Part shown: positions 16,468-26,900 of the stretch, in pieces | Layout of the letters: each line of letters opens with the position of its first letter | Numbering within the stretch: position 1 is the first letter of the stretch | Assembly (NCBI RefSeq): GCF_964291045.1 | Contig: NZ_OZ197277.1 | Coordinates: forward strand, 1,054,001-1,118,000 | Length of the DNA stretch: 64,000 nucleotides | Reading direction: 5' to 3' | Origin: PALSA-1444 sp964291045 | GTDB lineage: Bacteria > Chlamydiota > Chlamydiia > Chlamydiales > Rhabdochlamydiaceae | The notes under the pieces: generated by a model | The model's input: only the letters and a program-made list of their open reading frames with translations | Database searches by the model: none | Told to the model about the DNA's origin: nothing | Program-made: the position numbers and the translations under genes

Positions 16468-19400
16468 TTATCCCAGTTCCTTTAATAACTTAATCACAAT
16501 TTCATAGCTTACAAATGTCCTATCATCGCCCTCTCCTAGAAGCTCTCTTTTTACTTCTAGCATCTTTTGCGCTATACAAAGTGCTGCATCTCTTTCTCTT
16601 AATGTATTAAGAAAAACAATTACCTCCTCGTAACTCTTAAATATCTTTTCCTGTGCAATTCCTAATGTATTTATTCTTGTTTGTAATGTGTTTTGTACAA
16701 TAGTAAGAGCTTCTTCTTTTTGCCCCAGTTCTTTAAAGAGATCAATCACTATTTTATAGCTCTCAAATATCCACTCGTTTCCTTCACCTAATTGCTTTGC
16801 ACTCGCCTCTAGCATCTTTTTTGCAATAGGTAAGGCTTTTTCTTTTTGTCCCAGTTCTTTGAAAAGATCGATCACTATTTTATAACTCTCAAATATCCAC
16901 TGACTTCCATTTTCTAATACAGCTTCCCTTGCTTCTAATAAATGTTGCGCTAAAGTCAGAGCCTTTTCTTTTTGCCCAAGTTCTTTGAAAAGATGAACTA
17001 CCTCATTCCCCTCTTTTAGCACAGCTTTTCCTGCTTCTAGCATATATTGTGCTAAAATGCTTTGTTCAGTGATTTCTATGTCTGTTTTTTGGCCAATTTT
17101 TTTCAAAAGATTAAGCACCGTTTCATAGTTTTGAGATACATCAAAATAACTCTCTTTAAAGATGTCTTTTTCTTTAGTCAGTATCTGTTGAGCAGCGTAT
17201 AATTTCCGTTGAAATTTAAAAATTACATCGTCTTTGTGTCTTGCATTTTTTAAGACTTTTATGGTTTTTTCATAGATTGAGAGTTTTTCTTGAGAGCTGG
17301 TGAGTGTGGATTCCTGATTGAACATTAAGTCATTAAGAACCTTAATAACAATGTCGTAGCTTTTCCATCTTGTCTCATCAATTTTCTTCAAGGAAGTATA
17401 TTGATTTTCTACCACCATCTGAGCAAAGGACAATACATCAGCCTCATTTTGCGAATCGCACAAAAACTTCAGGATTTTTTGATAGCTATTGAGTGTTTCT
17501 TGGTGATTTTCCCCTAATTGCTCTCTTTGTTTATCTAATCTTTGTTTGGCAAAATCCAAAAAAATTTCTTCATTTTTTGATTCAAAAATGAGTTTTATGA
17601 CTTTGTTGTAGAGAGCTAGAGTCATATGATGACATTCTCCAAACGAACTTCCCAATTGATTTATGAGTTCTTGGAGAAGAAAAATCATATTTTTATCTAG
17701 GATTAGATATTGTAAGAGGTCAGTAAATCTCTCATAGCTGCTTTCAGTTTCATCATCTGGTTGTTTAATGAATGATATTCTATTTTTCAACTCTTGTTGA
17801 GCAGGGAAAAATGCCTCTTGATAATTTTCTAACCGAAGTAAAATATCAATAACTCTCTCATAAACATCTAATGTCTCATTATTGTTATTCCCTAAAAAAT
17901 TTATCTTATACTTTAATGCAATATTTGCAAAATCAAGAGCTTCTTGATATTTGTCTAACCTCATCAAAATCTCAACAACCGTATCATAACTCTTGAATAA
18001 TTCATCAAAATCATTATCTATTTTACTATTAAATCTGTCCTCTCTATTTGCTAGTATCACTTTTGCATGAAGAAGAGCTTCCTTATTCTCATCTTGATCT
18101 TCAGCAATGTCATATAAAATATTAACAATTCGGCTACGACTCTTTAATGTTTCATAATGGTTTTCACCAAGATTTTTTATTTTTATTGTTAAAGCTTCTC
18201 TGACAAATGGGAGCTCTTTTTTAAATTTTTTGCAATCATGTAATAGCCAAATGACAGCATCATAGCTCTCTAATATATATGGATCATCATGGTTGAGTAT
18301 TTGTTTTCTTATTATTAGAGCTTTTTCTGCAAGTGTTATCGCTTCTTCAGTACTTTCTGTATAACGTATACACCGGCTTTTAAGCTGATAAAGTTCTGCC
18401 ATCATTAAAGCTTTTTCTTGCCCTAAGGAGTTCAAGACTTGGCTATTTAATAAATCTATTTCCTTATTTTTCAATAACTCAAAATTATTTTTTTCTAACA
18501 AATCAATGCCTTGATCAATATATTGATGGGCTATATTGAGTGGGGACACATAACGAGAATAAGCGCATCCTAAATGGCTTAAGAATTGTATTTTTTGATG
18601 ATTCTCGAGAGCTTCAAAAAGATTTGTCATTCCATGGAGATGAGATAAATGGGCTCGATATAAAACTTCTAATCTTTGATCAAAATAATTATTTTTTAAA
18701 TAACTAGGTTCTCTTAGCTGTTTTATTGTTTGATTAACAATAGCACAAGTTTTTTCAAAAAAAAGATATTTTTTTTCTTTGAGCGAAAGTGCTATCACTT
18801 TTTGAACAAGCGAATGAACTTGGTAGTATTTCTTTTGATCAAACTCACTAATTATTTCTCGAAAAAATGAGTAGCCTTTTAGTAGCTTAATAGCTCCTGA
18901 AATAGAAACTTCATCCTCATGAGGATAAGATAACTTGGCCCAAGTATGAAGTAGATCCAAGGGAATATCTTCCTCTCCAAGAAGAGCGATCATCCGCATC
19001 ATCTCAATGGCTAAGAATCCCTTTTCTTTTTCTCCAATCGCATCTAAAGAGACTTGCCAAGTGATAAAAATAGATGCCTCTTCTGTTGGGAGATCAATAT
19101 CATCTTTACCAGGAAGTTTTGGATCACGAGTTTTAAACCTCCTTTCATATTCACAAAGAGAAATCTTCTCTTGCTCTAAATATCTGGCAATATGAGATAG
19201 TGCTAAGGGGTGATATCCTACTGCTTTAGCAAGGATTTCTGCAGCTTTTTGCTCTTCTTGAACTGGCTGATCTATCTGAGTAAGATAACGTATAGCCTCT
19301 TCTTCGGAGAACTCTGCTAAGAGAATCACTTTAAATCCATTGACTTTAGCTTTATCCCCAATCCTAGTTGAAATGAGGATATGACATTTCTTTCCATGAG

Positions 19401-22107
19401 GGATATAGTCGCTTAGCTCTTTAAAAAAGCTCTCCTCATCTACTCCATCAATGATGATGAGTCCTGGCAAGATCATTTGCTGAAGATATACTTTGAGCTC
19501 AGCTAAGGTGTCCTCAGGCTTCTCTTTTTTAATATTAAGAAGACCTGCTAGTTCAATGAGCCCAGCTCTTACTGCACCAGGAGCTGTTGCTTTGATGAGA
19601 TGAATAAACCTATATCCAACAAGCTCTGATGCATATTTAAAACTTAAGGTACTTTTTCCCATGCCCCCAAGCCCTGCAATAGCTACTTTAGAAACATCTT
19701 TAAATAGTATTTTTAAATCATTTAGCTCTTTAACTCGTCCTGTAAAGAAAATTTCTCTTGGAGGGATATTGTTGAGACAAGAAGGTGATTTAGCTAAAGA
19801 GCTCTCATTGGAAAGAGCATTATTTTTAAGAAAAATGTCATATTTCCATGGGGTTAGATTACCTTTAGATCTTGGCTGAACAAGAGGATAACTATTTTCT
19901 ATGGATGTTTTTTTAGCAGATGAAAAAAGGAGTCCAATGTATTTTTCAGCAGCTGTGATATGATCTTCTTCATCTTCTAGAAAGGAAAGTATCTTGATTC
20001 TGCCTCTAGAAATCTCTTCTGAAGAGATCTTTTTTTCAGGCTTATCCATATGAAAATGCATGAGTCTAGCTAAAAGCGATGGCTTAGCTATTAGCTGACT
20101 ATTTTTATCCACTTGATGATCTAATTTTAATGTCAGCGTACGGTAATTGGTTTGTTTTCCCTGATAATAAGGGTCTTCTTGATACATCAAGCCATCAAAT
20201 TGATCTACAAGAGAAGCTTCTAAAGAAGGAGCGCCCATTTTTCCATATGTCGTATCATCATAGATACCTCCATCACTGTTCTTTCGTCTTAATATAAGTG
20301 GCTTAAAAATCCCTGGAAAGGCAAGTGTTGCAGTAAGAACATCTGAAAGAAGAAAATCGCCATGCTGAGCATTTTCTGAAGTAAAATGGATCATTTTTTG
20401 GGTTTTTAAACTATAAACTGAAAGATGTATATGTCTATACCGTTCAGGATACCGTGTAATTTTTTCAGTCAATTCCTTTAAGGTTAGGTTCTCTATTTCT
20501 GCTTTATCATTAATGATCTCTTCTAGACTACTTCGTAGTCGCTCTATTTGACATAGTGCTAGGGAGAATTTTAATTGCTTTTCTTCTGAAAAGCTCAAAA
20601 GGTTAAGCGATTTAACCTCACCTAGCTGAGAAGAGGTCAGAGATGGATCTATAATGAACAGATCTTGTAGTGAATCAAATGATAGATCTTCAATTTGTGA
20701 GGAGGTATATCCAAGAGCTAAGAGCGTTGCTATGATACCCCCCATACCAACCCCTGAAAATCTCCTAATATCTTTTAAAATCTTTTTCGATTCTAATCCT
20801 TTAACAATACCTGCAAACCCTTCTCGTTGATCGTAACTTCCCTCTAAAATCAGGTTAAAGGGCGCTCTTTCATTAAAATCAACAACCTTCACTTTTTCTA
20901 ATCGCTTTGAGGCTATAAAGTTCTCTAAAATATTTTTACATCTTTTCATGATGACATGCTCAGCCTCTTCTCCGTGTAAATACGCAAGAGGGGCCTTACC
21001 CCATTCATCTGTTTTATGAGGATCAGCCCCTAGTGAAAGAAGTAGTGTGATTGCATCTGGCTGCTTTCCTTTGACGGCAAAGTGAAGCGCTGTTCCACAC
21101 TTCTCAAACTCTCCCTTATGAATATGCACTGCTTTATTAACTAGTGCTCTTATGGCAAATAAATCTCCTAAAAAAGCAGCGAGTTGAAGAGGAGTTCTTC
21201 CAGACGCATCTTTAAACTCTAAAAGATGTTGAATACTACTATGCTCATGATTGAGAAGATACTCCAGCATCTTCGGCTGGTTTAAATGAATAGCCAAATG
21301 GAGAACAGTTTTGACATCTGGAATAACATCTAAGAGACTAATTTCTTTAAATTGATTGTGCTTGAGAAGAAGCTCTAAGATATTAGGATACCCTGAGGCA
21401 ACTGCAAGAGCGATGATTGAGATGCTATGTTTTTCAAGTTCTAACTCTTGTCCTGTCATTCCATAGCTAAGAAGCTTTTGAATGACTTTTTCATGTCCTT
21501 CATGAATGGCTAGGTGAAGAGCAGTGAAACCTAGAGCATCTTTATCTTTAATATTTACAATACCAGAACTTTCATGAAGAAGAGTTTCAAGCATGTCTTC
21601 TCTTCCATAGATAGATACTAGATGAAGGAGTGTTTTTCCTCTCAGCTCTTCTCTTGCTTCTAATCCTTTGAGTTTAATTAAATCATTCTCAGAAATATGA
21701 TTAATGAGATAAGAAAAAAACTCTTTTTTCCCTTCCCGAATTGCTGCAAAGGCAAGATTCATCCCTTGTAAATCATACAGCTGAAGTAAATAATCATAGA
21801 TAAGACTCTCCCATCTCTCAGGCGTCATGTCATGTAGAATATGAGAAAATAGATCATCTGCTAGATGCTGTTTACTCTGTAAATTCTCTTCTTTAACTAT
21901 TTGAATCCATGCATCATCAAAGCCGCATGTTTTCATGAAAGAGAGCATTTGCTCTTTCTGAATAGAGCTGATGGCAATAGATTTTATATCTAATTGAGAT
22001 GAGTTTATCCCTTGATAGGGTGAAGTGACTAAATTAGAAGGTTTAGATGGGATAGGAGCTATAGGTTGATTGTTTTGATGCTGAATATTAGATAGAGGAG
22101 CGCTCAT
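16468..22107 (-). CDS. giant ankyrin - patatin-like - NB-ARC - TPR protein (paralogue 1)
   Basis: 1879 aa. After ~120 leader residues come about seven ankyrin repeats (~150-385), then a patatin-like domain (~415-640). Its nucleophile motif reads GVGMG at 452-456, so Gly replaces the catalytic Ser, and the oxyanion loop is EGSYDQREG instead of GGGxRG; a DGG (612-614) remains. Next is an NB-ARC NTPase: P-loop GLGGMGKST (812-820), Walker B GLIIIDGVDE (882-891), sensor HILISTR (909-915), GYHPLALSHIARYL (964-977), and a degenerate MHD motif VHS (1097-1099). TPRs of ~42 residues of the kinesin-light-chain type fill the rest. AAAGGTG precedes the ATG. It is a STAND/NLR-like protein; target and trigger are unknown. 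The 3' end is eroded. Confidence 0.8.
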   Translation of the reverse strand: MSAPLSNIQHQNNQPIAPIPSKPSNLVTSPYQGINSSQLDIKSIAISSIQKEQMLSFMKTCGFDDAWIQIVKEENLQSKQHLADDLFSHILHDMTPERWESLIYDYLLQLYDLQGMNLAFAAIREGKKEFFSYLINHISENDLIKLKGLEAREELRGKTLLHLVSIYGREDMLETLLHESSGIVNIKDKDALGFTALHLAIHEGHEKVIQKLLSYGMTGQELELEKHSISIIALAVASGYPNILELLLKHNQFKEISLLDVIPDVKTVLHLAIHLNQPKMLEYLLNHEHSSIQHLLEFKDASGRTPLQLAAFLGDLFAIRALVNKAVHIHKGEFEKCGTALHFAVKGKQPDAITLLLSLGADPHKTDEWGKAPLAYLHGEEAEHVIMKRCKNILENFIASKRLEKVKVVDFNERAPFNLILEGSYDQREGFAGIVKGLESKKILKDIRRFSGVGMGGIIATLLALGYTSSQIEDLSFDSLQDLFIIDPSLTSSQLGEVKSLNLLSFSEEKQLKFSLALCQIERLRSSLEEIINDKAEIENLTLKELTEKITRYPERYRHIHLSVYSLKTQKMIHFTSENAQHGDFLLSDVLTATLAFPGIFKPLILRRKNSDGGIYDDTTYGKMGAPSLEASLVDQFDGLMYQEDPYYQGKQTNYRTLTLKLDHQVDKNSQLIAKPSLLARLMHFHMDKPEKKISSEEISRGRIKILSFLEDEEDHITAAEKYIGLLFSSAKKTSIENSYPLVQPRSKGNLTPWKYDIFLKNNALSNESSLAKSPSCLNNIPPREIFFTGRVKELNDLKILFKDVSKVAIAGLGGMGKSTLSFKYASELVGYRFIHLIKATAPGAVRAGLIELAGLLNIKKEKPEDTLAELKVYLQQMILPGLIIIDGVDEESFFKELSDYIPHGKKCHILISTRIGDKAKVNGFKVILLAEFSEEEAIRYLTQIDQPVQEEQKAAEILAKAVGYHPLALSHIARYLEQEKISLCEYERRFKTRDPKLPGKDDIDLPTEEASIFITWQVSLDAIGEKEKGFLAIEMMRMIALLGEEDIPLDLLHTWAKLSYPHEDEVSISGAIKLLKGYSFFREIISEFDQKKYYQVHSLVQKVIALSLKEKKYLFFEKTCAIVNQTIKQLREPSYLKNNYFDQRLEVLYRAHLSHLHGMTNLFEALENHQKIQFLSHLGCAYSRYVSPLNIAHQYIDQGIDLLEKNNFELLKNKEIDLLNSQVLNSLGQEKALMMAELYQLKSRCIRYTESTEEAITLAEKALIIRKQILNHDDPYILESYDAVIWLLHDCKKFKKELPFVREALTIKIKNLGENHYETLKSRSRIVNILYDIAEDQDENKEALLHAKVILANREDRFNSKIDNDFDELFKSYDTVVEILMRLDKYQEALDFANIALKYKINFLGNNNNETLDVYERVIDILLRLENYQEAFFPAQQELKNRISFIKQPDDETESSYERFTDLLQYLILDKNMIFLLQELINQLGSSFGECHHMTLALYNKVIKLIFESKNEEIFLDFAKQRLDKQREQLGENHQETLNSYQKILKFLCDSQNEADVLSFAQMVVENQYTSLKKIDETRWKSYDIVIKVLNDLMFNQESTLTSSQEKLSIYEKTIKVLKNARHKDDVIFKFQRKLYAAQQILTKEKDIFKESYFDVSQNYETVLNLLKKIGQKTDIEITEQSILAQYMLEAGKAVLKEGNEVVHLFKELGQKEKALTLAQHLLEAREAVLENGSQWIFESYKIVIDLFKELGQKEKALPIAKKMLEASAKQLGEGNEWIFESYKIVIDLFKELGQKEEALTIVQNTLQTRINTLGIAQEKIFKSYEEVIVFLNTLRERDAALCIAQKMLEVKRELLGEGDDRTFVSYEIVIKLLKELG

Positions 22108-22524
22108 TAAACACCTTTCTTGGATAGAATTTTAAATCAAATTATGTATTTTTATGCTCTACTGTATTTTTATCAAACAAAAAAATAGATTTTACATCTG
22201 ATTTAGAACGTGAGGATCTATTCAGGAATAAGCAGTTATCCCTAAAAATGTTTTCTCAAATCATCACAGATTGAAGGGAAAATGAGATAGGTAGTAGGAA
22301 GGGATCATGCAATGAGGTGAGTGGTTTATAAAAGAAGATCTGTAGCCATAAAAACAGGCCTCTTTCAACACTCTTATCTATATGATTTATCAATGAGCTC
22401 TAAAAAAGAGCCCTTATTGGCTATTTTGCCCCATACTCTCAGTCTAAAAAGCGCTATGAGGCTTCTACCAACTATAAACTGCATTTTAGTTTAAAAGCGT
22501 GAGATCATGCTCTAATAGATCTCT
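22108..22524. other. intergenic stretch without recognised features
   Basis: AT-rich sequence between the upstream end of the first ANK/NB-ARC gene and the end of the M24 peptidase gene. It should carry the promoter of the former near 22120-22200. I found no convincing -35/-10 pair, RNA gene or open frame. Confidence 0.5.
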
Positions 22525-23706
22525 CTAGAGAAGTGTGACAATCTCGTCTTGAATGCCCCCATTGATCTCAACCGTGTAATTGGAATGAATAAATACATCA
22601 TATTCTTGACGCACCCCAAACTCATTAGGTAGATAAATACCTGGTTCAATCGAAAAGCAGGTTCTTGGGATTAAAAGTCTATCATCTAACGTTTCAAATC
22701 CATCAATATTGGTTCCTGGTCCATGATCTTCTGTATGAATATTATGCCCTGTACGGTGAGTAAAATAGTCTCCGTAGCCAGATTTTGTGATAAAATCCCT
22801 ACAGATCTTATCCACTTCAAACCCTTTAAGAGACTCTTTTTGATGCACTTTCATCTCAACAAATTGTGTCGCTCTTCGCTGACTCTCTCGTACAATATGG
22901 TACACTTCTTGTTGTTTAGAAGACGGCCTTTGATCAGCAATAGCCACTCTTGTAATATCTGCATATACAGCACGGGGCCCTTTTTTCTTGCACCACAGAT
23001 CAATCAAAATCCAATCCCCTTTTTGAACTCTTAAGGCTGTATTTTGATTGGGAGTGTAGTGGGGATTTGCGCTATTGTGATTGACTCCGCAAATAGGAGG
23101 GCCATCCATCTCACATCCTCTCTCTTCAATCTCTTTTAAGATAAATTGCTGGATATCGTATTCAGAGAACACTTTTTCTTGTTTAAGTTGATCAGATACC
23201 CAATTCCAACATTTATCTGCCACTTGATTTAGCACCTCTCCAGCTTCTCTATGAGATATGAGCTGCTCATCATCCCATGTACAGGTGAGCTGCTGTAAAA
23301 AGGCCCCAGAAGAAACCACTTCATGCCCAAGCCCTTTAATCATCTCTACGATGCCAGCATCCACCTTAGAAATGGTGGGAATATGGTGTTCAAAAGAGTA
23401 CTCCATTGCTACCTTAAGCCGCCCCGGAAGAATTTTTTTCAGTCCCTCTCTCATCGATTCAAGGGAAGTGTAGACTCTTGTTTCTCCAGGAAGGTGCGCT
23501 ACTACATGAGTTTCAACAAAACTCACCAAAGCAACGGGCACTCCCTTTTGAGGGATCCAGTAAAAAAGCCTACGGGTTAAATGCGTGGAAGGGGAAATTT
23601 CAAGAACATCACATGCAATTGAATTGCTATGGCGAAAATCGTAAAGAAGCCATCCATGGATGTTTTCCTGTTTTAAAAGAGCTTGAATGCTATCAATCTG
23701 TATCAT
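22525..23706 (-). CDS. M24-family metallopeptidase (Xaa-Pro dipeptidase-like)
   Basis: 393 aa from the ATG at 23706. A creatinase-type N-terminal domain is followed by the pita-bread M24 domain. The five metal ligands can be placed: Asp in ILIDLWC, Asp in YADITR, His in HRTGHNIH, Glu in FSIEPGIYLP and Glu in GVRQEYDVF. The enzyme should remove or cut next to proline in peptides in the cytoplasm. I reject the TTG at 23742 as start because TTGACA there is a -35 element. The gene sits between two giant paralogues; whether it relates to them is unclear. Confidence 0.85.
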   Translation of the reverse strand: MIQIDSIQALLKQENIHGWLLYDFRHSNSIACDVLEISPSTHLTRRLFYWIPQKGVPVALVSFVETHVVAHLPGETRVYTSLESMREGLKKILPGRLKVAMEYSFEHHIPTISKVDAGIVEMIKGLGHEVVSSGAFLQQLTCTWDDEQLISHREAGEVLNQVADKCWNWVSDQLKQEKVFSEYDIQQFILKEIEERGCEMDGPPICGVNHNSANPHYTPNQNTALRVQKGDWILIDLWCKKKGPRAVYADITRVAIADQRPSSKQQEVYHIVRESQRRATQFVEMKVHQKESLKGFEVDKICRDFITKSGYGDYFTHRTGHNIHTEDHGPGTNIDGFETLDDRLLIPRTCFSIEPGIYLPNEFGVRQEYDVFIHSNYTVEINGGIQDEIVTLL

Positions 23707-23712
23707 GGTTTT

Positions 23713-23742
23713 TCTATACACTTTTGAGCATGTAATTGTCAA
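23713..23742 (-). promoter_or_regulatory. promoter abutting the M24 peptidase start codon
   Basis: A perfect -35 box TTGACA (23737-23742) and a -10 box TATAGA (23713-23718) are 18 bases apart. The ATG begins 6 bases after the -10 box, where transcription is expected to start, and there is no ribosome-binding site. The sequence therefore predicts a leaderless mRNA. Confidence 0.55.
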
Positions 23743-23962
23743 TTTTTTAATGAAGATTCGTGGGAATTTAAATGCAAATTCCTGGATATCAAATGGTTAT
23801 AAAACACACTATTTTTTGAGTAAGAATTACCCTAATCAAGTGGCAAAATCCCAAGGGATTTCATCTCTTAGCTTGATCCATCTCTTCAATGATCCGAATA
23901 AAATGCTTTGAATAAGAGGTTATTTTAAGATCAAGCAACTTCAAAAGCTACCTTGATCTTAC

Positions 23963-26900
23963 TTAAGTAATCACACAAAGAGGTGTATTGCTCTCTTGAG
24001 CTCTTCCTTCTATCTCTCTTATACTTTGTAACTCTTGGAGTGCATTGTGAGTAGCTTCTAGAATTTGGGTGAGTTGTTGAATATGACAAAAGCTTTCTTT
24101 GCGCTTTAAGTCTCTAAGGTCTTGTTGATTTTCTTGCGCATCTATTTGACCCCGAGAAAGTGCGCTAGCTTCTTGTTTTACACTTTCTTCATCCCAAGAA
24201 GAATCAAAAATAGAGCGGTGGATCTCTTTTCTTAAAATAAGCTCTTTTTGTAAATAATTTATCCTTTCTTGATTTTTTCCTAAAACGTGAGAAATTTTAG
24301 CCAGCATTTGATAGTTATCAGCTTTTGGTAAAGAGGAATAATTCCCTAGCTTTTCCCGGATAGCTATCCCCTTATTTGACATGATAAACGCTTCCATGTA
24401 GTTTTCTTGTTCAAATAAAATAGCAGCTAATAAGTCATAATTTTCTGCTGTATAATGTGAATATTCACCCAAAATAGATTGCTTGATCTTTAAAGCTCTC
24501 TGAGCTGCTATTAAAGCCTCTTGATAATCTTCAAAATCAAATAGAATCTCTCCCCTTTTTTCATAAAACTGGGCTATATAAAGAGACTCTTCCTGCTCTC
24601 TCTTCTGAGAAATATTGAATGCTATTTGAGTTTTTTGTAACGCCTCTTCATCTTGTCCAAGAGCTTGTAATACGCTTGCAATCTCTTGATGACCCATCGC
24701 TGTATGAAAAGAGTCCTCTCCTAAAACTAAAGAGGAAATATTAAGAGCCTTTTGATAACTTTCTAGCGATTCTGTATAACGACTGAGGTTATACAAAACA
24801 TCTCCTATCTGATGATAACTTTCTGCAATATCAATCGTATTTTCTCTACCTTGATTTAGTTGAATATCCATTCCTTTTTGATAGATGTCTAAAGCCTCTT
24901 CATAGCACTCTTTATCTTGTAAGATTGAGCCTAACAATTGATAACTCTCTACTGTATGAATCGATCCCTCCTCATACACTTTATGTTGGATGTTAAGTGC
25001 ATGATGGGCGTGATTTAATGCCTTTTGATAAAGACCAAGGCCTTGGAAAATTTCTCCTAAAGCTTTGTACTCTTCTACTGTATCAATAAAGTCTTCTCCA
25101 TACTTTTGTAGCTTAATATCTAATACCCTTTGACTAATTTTAAGTGCCTCTTCATACCTTCCTGCATCTTGCAAAAGACCTATTAAAAGTTCATAACTCT
25201 CAGCCGTTAAATAGGAGTTCTCGCCATAAAGTGTACACTCTATTTCTAACGCTTTATAAAGCATTTCAAATGCCTTTTGATGCTCCCCAAGTTCTTGAAA
25301 AAGTGCTACTTGTAGCTTGTAGCTTTCTGCAACCTGCCAGCTTTTTTCCCCATAAGTTAAATGTTGAGCATTTAAAAATTCTTGGCTTATTTCAAGTGCT
25401 TTTTGATAGTGTGCTAACGCCTCATTATACCGCTCTAGATTATCAAGAATATCTCCAGCAAATTGATAATTTTGAACTTTGCCCTCTAAATCTTCTTCCT
25501 CTATATGACATATGATATGTAGCGATTTCCTTCCCATGTTTAACGCTTTCTCATAGAGGGTAAGATCATTGAGAACCCTTGCTATAGAAAAATAGGTCTC
25601 TGCTACCTTAATCGAATCTTCTCCATACACTTTACGCTGAATGACAAGAGCTCTCTCATAATGCTCTAACGCTTTTTCAAACTGCTGAAGATCATAAAGA
25701 ACATCCCCCATGACTGTATACCAATCAGCTAGCTCTAGTGAGCATGGGCTGAGGAGTTTAAGCTTCATGTCTAACCCTTTTTGAATATATTCTATCCCTT
25801 CTTTATCTCTATTAAGATCATGTAAAATTGTCCCTATTTGCTTATAACTTTCTGCGGTATAGAGAGACTCTTCCCCATAAGTGTTCTGCCAAATAGCTAG
25901 CCCGTTTTGATAGTTTTCTAAGGCCTCTTCATATCGTCCCTGACCTTGTAAGACACTACCTACCTGTTGATACGCCTCTGCGCTATAGGGAGACTTTTCT
26001 CCTAAGGCATCCATAGTAAGCATCATGCTAAGCGCCTTTTGGCTCATCTCTAAAGCTTGATCATACTTTCTAAATTGAGTGAAAACCTCTCCTAATTGTT
26101 GAAGACTCTCTGCTACATCAATCGACTCTTCCCCAAATAACTCCTTCTTTATATAAAGAGCCCTCTTGCTCATCTCTAAAGCCTCTTTTTCTCTACCTAA
26201 GCTAGCTAAAATAGCTCCATTTAATTGATACCCCTCTGCTGTATTAATGGATTCTTCACCGCTCGTTTTCTTCCAAATAGTTAACGCTTTTTGAGCCTTT
26301 TCTAAAGCTTTTTGATGATGCCCTAGCTCCTCTAAAATTTGAGCTGTCACTATGTGATTTTCTGCCATCTCATAAGACTCTTCAAGGCACAGCTTTTGTT
26401 TCATTTGAAGTGCCTGACTAGCAGACTCTAATGCCTCTTGATAGTCCCCGCTTTCTTTAAAAGCCGTTGCAATCTTTTCATAACCCTCTGCAATGAGGAG
26501 ATCTTTATGATCAATTCCGTCTCCTTCCTCAATATTCTTCTTTAGATCAAGCGCTGTTTGAAAATATTTACGCGCTACCTGACTCTTGCCGAGTTTACTT
26601 AAAATCTCTCCTATTTGCTCATAGCTTTGAATGAAATCAAGAAGATCTTCTACCCCAACACTGAGTTTTATGCGAAGTGCTTGCCCTGCCATTTGTAGCG
26701 CCTCTTGATCTCTTCCTAAGTTCTGTAAACTATCTGCCATTCTCTCATAACACTCTGCAACTGCTATAGATTTTTTCCCGCAGAGTTTCTGTGCTATTTT
26801 TAGCTCTTTTTGACTATAAGAAAGGGCTTTTGAAAATAGCGTGAGTTCAAAACAAAGAGAGCTTAAGTTCCTAAAAAAATCTGCCTTATCTTCTAACTCG

